Shown piece by piece: positions 57,561 to 64,000 of a stretch of DNA of 64,000 bases. The DNA comes from Patiria pectinifera (Eukaryota; Echinodermata; Asteroidea; Valvatida; Asterinidae), in NCBI GenBank assembly GCA_029964075.1, contig CM057145.1, forward strand, positions 930,001 to 994,000, read 5' to 3'. The notes beneath the pieces are model-generated. The model worked only from the letters and a program-made list of their open reading frames with translations. It was not told the origin of the DNA and did no database searches. Position 1 is the stretch's first letter. Each line of letters opens with the position of its first letter. The position numbers and the translations under genes were made by a program.

Positions 57561-58858
57561 GCTTTAAAGGGGCATGGTGTGAATTTTCTTCAGACAATAT
57601 TTTGTCATTGTTAATGAATTAACATAGCAAAGCACTCCTCAACTATTATTGCTGAATGCAATCGGTCTGTTAAACCACACAAACTGGCAGATTCAATTAT
57701 GAACACAAACTAGCAGATTAGATTATAAACGTGTTGCCATATCTGTGACACCTTATAGCTGGCCATGATAATTGTATGAATGATTGAGTACAAGCAGAAG
57801 TAATGGGCGGTAGCCGAGAAAGACCCCATATAACATCCAAGGTGAAACTCATATCGGGAAATATGGTATGCCGGACCTCGAATAGGATAAACAGAAATCC
57901 TTGAAAGGTGCTTGTTCATATGGGCCTCATTCTGTAAACACAGCCGGTTGATGGTCTCTTGAGAAATCCAAACGATATATCATAGGGGTTGACAGCTCAA
58001 GGATTGGGTGGCGATGAGTTAAGTTATCGGGCACTTTCATCAACTGTCCAGTTCGCTGTGTTTTAACCCTAACCACCCCCAACTCCATCAAAATCCATCC
58101 CTTCATTTTGGTGGATTTGGGGAACTTGGTCCAGAAGACCTGGTGTGACTAGATATTAATGGAGTATGATGGACTTGGGCCTAATGGCCTGAAGCAGTGA
58201 TAGGGGTAGCTCTTTGTCAACCAGTGCGTCAGTGGTGGATTCCATTATGTCATGTACATGTACACAGTTTTGTATTGGACGCACATTGATTGATGAATTT
58301 TGATGGACTTGGTCCAGTTCCTAGTAAAAGACGCTAGGGAGTTAGGGTTAATGCATTACTTGAAAATGTACCTATTGTCCCATTTAACCTTATTTCAATT
58401 TTTGGTTTGCCATTTTCAAGGGTATTTTGGTGCCTTTTTGGTTTTATGCTAACACGAATTTTGATATTCATGAGCAAAAGTGTGACGCCATTGCAGGCAG
58501 AAACCTCAATGTTACAGCTATTTCGGCAGCGAAAGTTGCCAGAATTGTGGATATTTGCTGTCGTCAATTTTTGCTTTCTGTGGTGATTCGTTGTTGTGTC
58601 AGTACATGGCAGTAAGCCAAACCAGCGAAAACGTGTCTCACAAATGTTTTCAATGAGCACATTTTGGGGTTCACATTTTGAAAACAAAACCCCCAAAATG
58701 AACAGTGTCCTCCTGGGATGAAATTTGTCTAATGCCTAAAAAAGTGCAATAATGAATAAACCAAATAAGGATGTCAAAGAGTTCTTATACACTTAAGAGG
58801 AGTAGAAAGTTGCACAAAATATTATCCTGAGAAATTCACACCATGGCCCCTTTAAAGC
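57561..58858. mobile_element. 1.3-kb TIR element, family also at 14.5 and 62 kb
   Basis: GCTTTAAAGGGG then CATGGTGTGAATTT, mirrored by AAATTCACACCATGG and CCCCTTTAAAGC. Similarity of the ends continues for about 45 bp. Contains a long open minus-strand frame of 120 codons at 58334-58696 with no domain, which I do not call a gene. Related sequence occurs at 14510-14990 and 61945-62330. Confidence 0.65.
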
Positions 58859-58859
58859 G

Positions 58860-61620
58860 TTTTTTTTTGTCAGGATATTGTGCAACTCTAACAAAGTATG
58901 ATTTATGAGTATTTAGAAACATGCCATTTTGCACTAACGGTTGCAATATACTTCATTCACGAGTCGGCCATATATATTACTGAAAGCGAGGTTAGGCAAG
59001 ATAATCGTGTACGCATTCTCAAGTCTGGAAGATCGAATCGCTTTCGAAAACTTTAACGACATTAAGTTTTGGATAATTTCGAAATCTTTTGGCTCGTGGT
59101 ATTCGTTAAACCTTAAAGTTAATCTTGGATTCATCCACAATCCTCCAAAACCATCCGTTATTTCTTGGACTTTGTTCCGTAGATAGGTGAAAACTGCCTC
59201 ATTCTTTCAAAATCATCCAACAGTCACTATTAACATGTTAGAGGCAGTGCGGATGAAAGTTAAGTGTGGGTCTCTATTATGCATGGCCAAACACAAGCAT
59301 GCAGGGTACAATTACCTACAAACTCGACACAATACATCATCAATCAACTGACACTTGTTTGCCATTCAGCCTCAATCCTCCAAAATCCTCCAAAACTGCC
59401 TGTTTGGTTTTGAAGGATTGAAGGGTGAGTCAGATCCGTTTGAACACACAACTACCCACATCAAGTCATGGTGTACATGTTCTACATAACCCGAGAACAC
59501 ACAAAGGGAGAACAGATCCTTTCAGTCCTCGGGAGTTGGGTACTTTGTTCAAACCGAAGTTCAAACGGTCCTCTGTAGATTCGTGTGTTTAGTCTATGGG
59601 ATAGAGTTATATTACAGGGACATGGGGAAACACAAAGCATTGTCCTCTGGAGTATAGTAAACCAAGATGTATGTGCAACGATGAGTTCACAGCTGATTGT
59701 ATCATGTGTGTCCTATTACTGTGACCTCGGAAGGACATAGCAGCCTACTACCGTACTGACGTGTCCATACGTACGTACGTCGTACGGCCAGCTGGCCGAG
59801 GGTGTATACGCATGAGGGCGCGCTTTACATGAAGGATTGACAGAAGGCAGGTAACAGCCACCGGGCCTGCGCCGCCCCTTTGATATTGCGCGACGCCATT
59901 GTTCAGTTGGACCACGGACAATGAAGGAGGTAGAATGAATCCAAGTTGCCAAAAAGGCTCCAGAAAAGGACGTAAATTAGGCAGCAGCTGGACAACTGAC
60001 ACTGGCCGAAGGTTCTCATTTTGTTATTAAGAGGGTAAGTGTACGACATATTTTAAATTTCCGCTTTTTAAAATAAACTGGGTCTGAAGTCGCAATGTGG
60101 ACAAATGGTGGAAATCACTTTCAACATTTTTCACCATGTTCAACATCCCTAAACAAAAGCAAAAAAACAGGTAGTTTTCGCCGAGTACGTTTTCCATACG
60201 GTCGGTGTGTGGCCTATGTTTACGGAGGCAGTCCAGTAAACTGGCCACATTTATGGGGCTAAAATGACCCGTATAACACCGGTCGAATTTATGACCGTAG
60301 ACACTTACTTTCCGAGACAAATTTTGTTGTCATTTTGTGGATTGCTTTAACACATCATAAGGGCAAAGCACGATTTGGTAAATATCTGAGAATGTTCACT
60401 TACCAGAAAGTTGTACTGGGAACAGACTTCTTCCAGCAGATACCACACACGCACGAGTGATAAAACACGTAATCACACTAGGCCTACAAGTACACCGTTC
60501 AGCCTGTATCGGTGCCTACACACGACCTTGTACAGTACGTACACGTACGGGTTCCGTGTATTGTTAGGTAAAGTAGGGATCTTCGCCTGAATAGCTCTCA
60601 CTGGGCGTGGTATACTCTTTGAATTTCAGTAAGACTGGTGGTTCATTCTCTTGGAACTATCAAAGAAATAGGAATGAAAGGTTGAAACTGAAAGCACCCC
60701 GAAGCTGCTCAACGCTGAAATCGATATCTCGCGGACCCGACGATGGCCATGGCATGCACGTCGTACTCATCAGACAAAAGGGGTGTCAGGTTTCAACTTC
60801 ATTTATTTATTCAACTCGTTTATTAGCAACATTTGGCCGTAGGGATTGGCTCTTTTCAAGTCAAAATTTCAAATGGTCTAGTATACCTACACTTAGGTGG
60901 TTTATTGATCTTAATCTCCTCGTAAAAGTACAATAAAAGGATTTACATTATTTAGTATTTTTTTTCTAAACAAGAAGTCAAAAACCTCTCAAAGCCTTAA
61001 ATTCAGCGAAATGTTTGTAATCAGGAGAAAAAAATCTGCCAGTTGGCAACCCTTAAGGTCCGACCAGCTTGCCGTATTTTTATTCCAATATTGAAAGGCC
61101 ATCTTAGATTTTCAAGAATTTTAAAACTCATTTATCAAAATCATAATAATTAGAGTTTAGAAAATTAAGGAAAATAAGTAATAGTTCGTCAATCGTCCTT
61201 CGGGAGTTTTGGTCATGTCTTGTAAACCCCTTTCATTACCCGGCATCAGAATTAGCCACAAAAAAAGAATTCGGAAAGTTTTGTTGAGGCGTGGTCTATT
61301 AATTTCAAGGAATTTTAATTGGTCTATTATTTAGCTTATGAATGGAGGGAAAAGTTTGTGCGTGGCCGATTCACGTGATATCGCTGACTGAAACTGTGTG
61401 ACCCACGGACCACCTGTCTATAATACGTGTTTCGTGGTGTGAGCCAGCAGTGCAATGGGTGTTAGTACGCATTTTAGATTATCATTATGCGCTATGTCAC
61501 GCCGGTTGTCAGCTTACTGGTCCGCGGTCGCCGATCGAAGGCTCGTTTCTCAGTGGTCATCATGTGGATCATTCGCGACTACTTAGATTAAGATCAATGA
61601 TAATTTTTTTAGAAACTCAA
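58860..61620. other. Gene-free stretch
   Basis: No supported gene. Includes a (ACGT)n-rich spot near 59770-59790. Frames up to about 110 codons lack ATG context, domains or splice logic. Confidence 0.4.
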
Positions 61621-61625
61621 AATCT

Positions 61626-61718
61626 CAGTGGGGGGGGGGGCGACGGGGGGGGGCCCGACACTTCCATGGGGGGGGGGGGCGGTCCCCCCCCCCCCCTTTC
61701 CCGGTGGCTACGCCACTG
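61626..61718. repeat. G/C homopolymer cluster, possible hAT-end remnant
   Basis: CAGTG opens runs of 10, 9 and 12 G followed by a run of 14 C, closing with TACGCCACTG. The G runs could form quadruplexes and the G and C runs can pair. Base count in the runs may be unreliable in assembly. Confidence 0.6.
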
Positions 61719-61944
61719 CCCGCCAGTCAAATTTTCAGTTGGGAAACATGCTCTTTCTGAACCTTAACCCGGCCCGCGCCGGCCGGCCCCTCACGATCAC
61801 TCCGCCAAAACTTTCACAATTTAATACTAGTCAGTCTACTGACGACGGCCAGAGTGAACTGTCCGAAACGTACGTTGAGCTTCAGTTCCCGTTCAAAAAC
61901 CTCACAAACTCACAGAAGAACCTTCATGCTTCACCACGGAAATA

Positions 61945-62330
61945 TTAAAGGGCTCATGACACGAATTTTACCTGAGAACACATTTTGTGCAACTTTCTGA
62001 CATGGCGTCTTAAATGTATGCGAACAACATGACATCCGTTTTTGGTTAATCTTATTGAAAAGTGCACTTCTTTAAAGCATTTTTAAATTGTCATTTTTTC
62101 CGGACGGATGAGGGCGCTGTTGCTGTGATGTCATTTGCATTTCAGGGAAGACATAGTTTCGTTAAAGGGGTTTTGTTCAAATTGTGAACCCAAAATTGGC
62201 TCATGGAAAACAGAAAACGTTGCTCAGAAGCCTACTTTAAAAGTACTGAAACAACAAGTAAACAATGAAAAGAAAGTTTATTACAACAGCAAAATAATTT
62301 TTGTAGCTATTTGATGCCAAACACTGAACC
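61945..62330 (-). repeat. Copy of the 57561-58858 family
   Basis: AAAGGGCTCATGACACGAATTTT, TTTTGTGCAACTTTCT and GAGGGCGCTGTTGCTGTGATG correspond in reverse to the right end of the copy at 14.8-15.0 kb. Confidence 0.5.
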
Positions 62331-62334
62331 GACG

Positions 62335-63500
62335 AATAATAGCTACAACGGCCGCGTGCGAGTCGTGTCAACCTTGCACCCATTCACGGATTCGCCCATT
62401 TGCAAACTAACTACAAACGGAAATTTCCAAAAATGTGTCACTTGACACATCTTAGGAATCGACCTTCTTTTATTGTTTTCTTCAAAATGGCAGCATGCCA
62501 GAAGGAATAATTTCACAGGGGGCTCAGTGTCATTACTATCAGTAAACCAAGTAAGCCTTTAAACAATCATTTGGTCGGTTACTTCTTGGATGCCTGCAAA
62601 TCGTCCACTCTACCTACCTTGCACTACGCGACAGACAAACTTAAACAAACGCCGAACACAATGCCATACATGATAAACAAAGCAGGAAGGCTTTTAAATC
62701 AAAAGGCACCATTAAATATTTCCATACAAATAATATCATTAGAGTGAATTTACTTATACAATGTAGTAGGTAGATATTGTGCCAATTATACGTCACATAC
62801 AGAAAGGGCTTTTGTGGGCGGAGCAATAGAAAAGATTTAGCCCGGTCTTTAGTCTCATTAAAATGATGTACCCCAGTCAAAAACCTTTATAACAAGGTCC
62901 TTGGGACTTTACAAATTACCTTGTTATACAGATACCTTGTATTAACGGTATGGAAAAACAAAGGAAAACCAGAAAAAAAGACTTTGGACCTAAAATTTCG
63001 CTTGTTATAAGCATGACGTTGTATTAACAGTGCTCTTCTTATCTGGGTTCGACTGTTACACAAATACACGCCAAAACTCTTGTACATCAATTATAATTGT
63101 TTCTGAACCATTTGTAGTACGACAGATAATGGGATTGTGCCTTTGATGATACAAGCATGGAATTCGGCACACAGTCAGAGGATGTCATGAGAACGATATT
63201 AGGCTACAGGGCCATCGCAAATTGGTCCTTTGAAAAAAATATAGGTAGAATAACATGTAATGGCAGCCATTTTGTAAAATTTGGAAATTGTTTGTTATTC
63301 TTCCTAGATTTGTTCAAAGGACAAATCTGTTACAGCCAGTTATCTTTCTTAAGACATACTCTGACTACGTGGCAATTTCCATACTCGTACAGGTGTCATC
63401 AAAGGCACAATTCCCCAAATATGTCCCCTGTCTGACCCACTATTGTACTATTCCTGGTATACTTCATGGATCTCACTATCTTTAGTGTAAATTGTTGTCT
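62335..63500. other. Gene-free stretch, 3' flank of gene C
   Basis: 62460-62600 resembles 11900-12040 (CTTCAAAATGGCAGCATGCC, ATAATTTCACAGGG, GTTACTT-TTGGAT). No gene seen; 3' UTR of gene C expected here on the minus strand. Confidence 0.45.
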
Positions 63501-63502
63501 TT

Positions 63503-63624
63503 TCACCGCTCACGGTAGCGGGCACGGCACAGGTCCAACAAAAGAAGTAATCCACTAGCTACCATGGCGGCGCTATAAACGAAGAAGGTCCCGCTGAAGC
63601 TCTCTGTGACTTCATAGAGCAAGC
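63503..63624 (-). CDS. SLC16 family gene C, last exon (gene runs off the right edge)
   Basis: 122 nt after a CTGTCCAG acceptor, phase 1, coding GLLYEVTESFSGTFFVYSAA, TM12 and RARYRER then TGA. It aligns position by position with gene A exon 4 (about 80 percent identical protein over the shared part) but stops seven codons earlier. The intron before it is also homologous to gene A intron 3 (ATTCTCTGCTCATAA then CTTTTATTT before the acceptor), so genes A and C arose by a fairly recent duplication. Remaining exons should lie beyond 64000. Confidence 0.85.
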
Positions 63625-64000
63625 CTGGACAGAATGGAAATAAAAGGTAAACGCACGTTTGTCTTTTTATGAGCAGAGAATTTATTGAATTAGTTCACTT
63701 CTGGTGCACTCTTCTGCAATGTACGTCTTCGGAGGCTTTTTCCTGCAACCAAGCATAGCTAATGACCAAAATGCATATGCGTCAGTACCTCACCGAAGAG
63801 TTATCTGACTTTATGAAAGTTTAATTAAAATACTCATTTAAAGGTAAGACTTGCTGAAGTGCGATTAAAGGACGAAAATTTGTATTTTTTGTGGAGAATT
63901 GAGGTCACACGGTTTGGAACTTACGGTGCTCGCTACATATACATGTACATGGTGTTTCATAAAAAAATGTTTATTTCTCGAATATGACAAAGTATTTAGG
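63625..64000. other. Gene C intron 3, partial
   Basis: The first 100 bp resemble gene A intron 3 read on the other strand; no further feature seen. Confidence 0.5.

Noticed and set aside
58334-58696. 120-codon minus-strand frame
   Set aside because: Lies in a TIR repeat; the related copies at 14.6 kb do not keep the frame.
61450-61948. Two Gly/Pro-rich frames over the G-run region
   Set aside because: Composition comes from homopolymer G and C runs; no domain, and run lengths are unreliable.

Overview
This is metazoan nuclear DNA, probably from a marine invertebrate. Genes have long GT-AG introns, protein families are of animal type (SLC16 transporters, C-type lectin, laminin-G-like modules, a Ty3/gypsy element), and most of the window is interspersed repeats. 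Frequent ACATGTACATG-type strings and the repeat families would suit an invertebrate deuterostome (cephalochordate, hemichordate, echinoderm), but no single feature fixes the phylum.

Left third (1-26 kb). On the minus strand are one internal exon coding a LamG/concanavalin-like domain (414-1151) and a first exon coding a signal peptide plus the first half of a C-type lectin domain (15729-16053). Both have phase-1 boundaries and could belong to one secreted or membrane lectin gene with a very long, transposon-filled intron, but the connecting exons were not found. Between them lie a frame-broken Ty3/gypsy retrotransposon (1856-5831), a 4.6-kb foldback (6231-10846), old Helentron-like repeats and a TTAA-flanked MITE. 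From 17 to 26.6 kb there are only repeats: a 1.5-kb repeat carrying a clean 387-bp TIR insertion with pol III-like boxes, a 1-kb foldback, a LINE-tail-like segment and an orphan LTR.

Centre (27-43 kb). Two complete SLC16 (monocarboxylate transporter family) genes lie tail to tail. Gene A (+, 27013-33758, 508 aa) and gene B (-, 37985-42971, 453 aa) have identical four-exon layouts: all introns are phase 1 and exon 2 is 144 nt in both. Gene A has eight copies of an octapeptide in its central cytoplasmic loop. Both keep the TM1 lysine but lack the TM8 Asp/Arg pair of proton-coupled MCTs. The last exon of a third gene, C (-, 63503-63624), is a close relative of gene A, so this is a local SLC16 cluster that continues past the window.

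Right half (43-63 kb). At 43.4-48.9 kb is a nest of non-autonomous elements whose ends match the Helentron/HINE layout: a 5' hairpin, 11-bp subterminal inverted repeats, and a 3' hairpin followed by CTAG and T. They are dense in TGACGTCA and CACGTG palindromes and hold a 171-bp tandem array. At 49-56 kb is a recent 842-bp tandem duplication and a segmental duplication split by a 2.9-kb insertion with MITEs and ACTTG-type arrays. At 57.6-58.9 kb is a TIR element. No other protein-coding gene could be supported.
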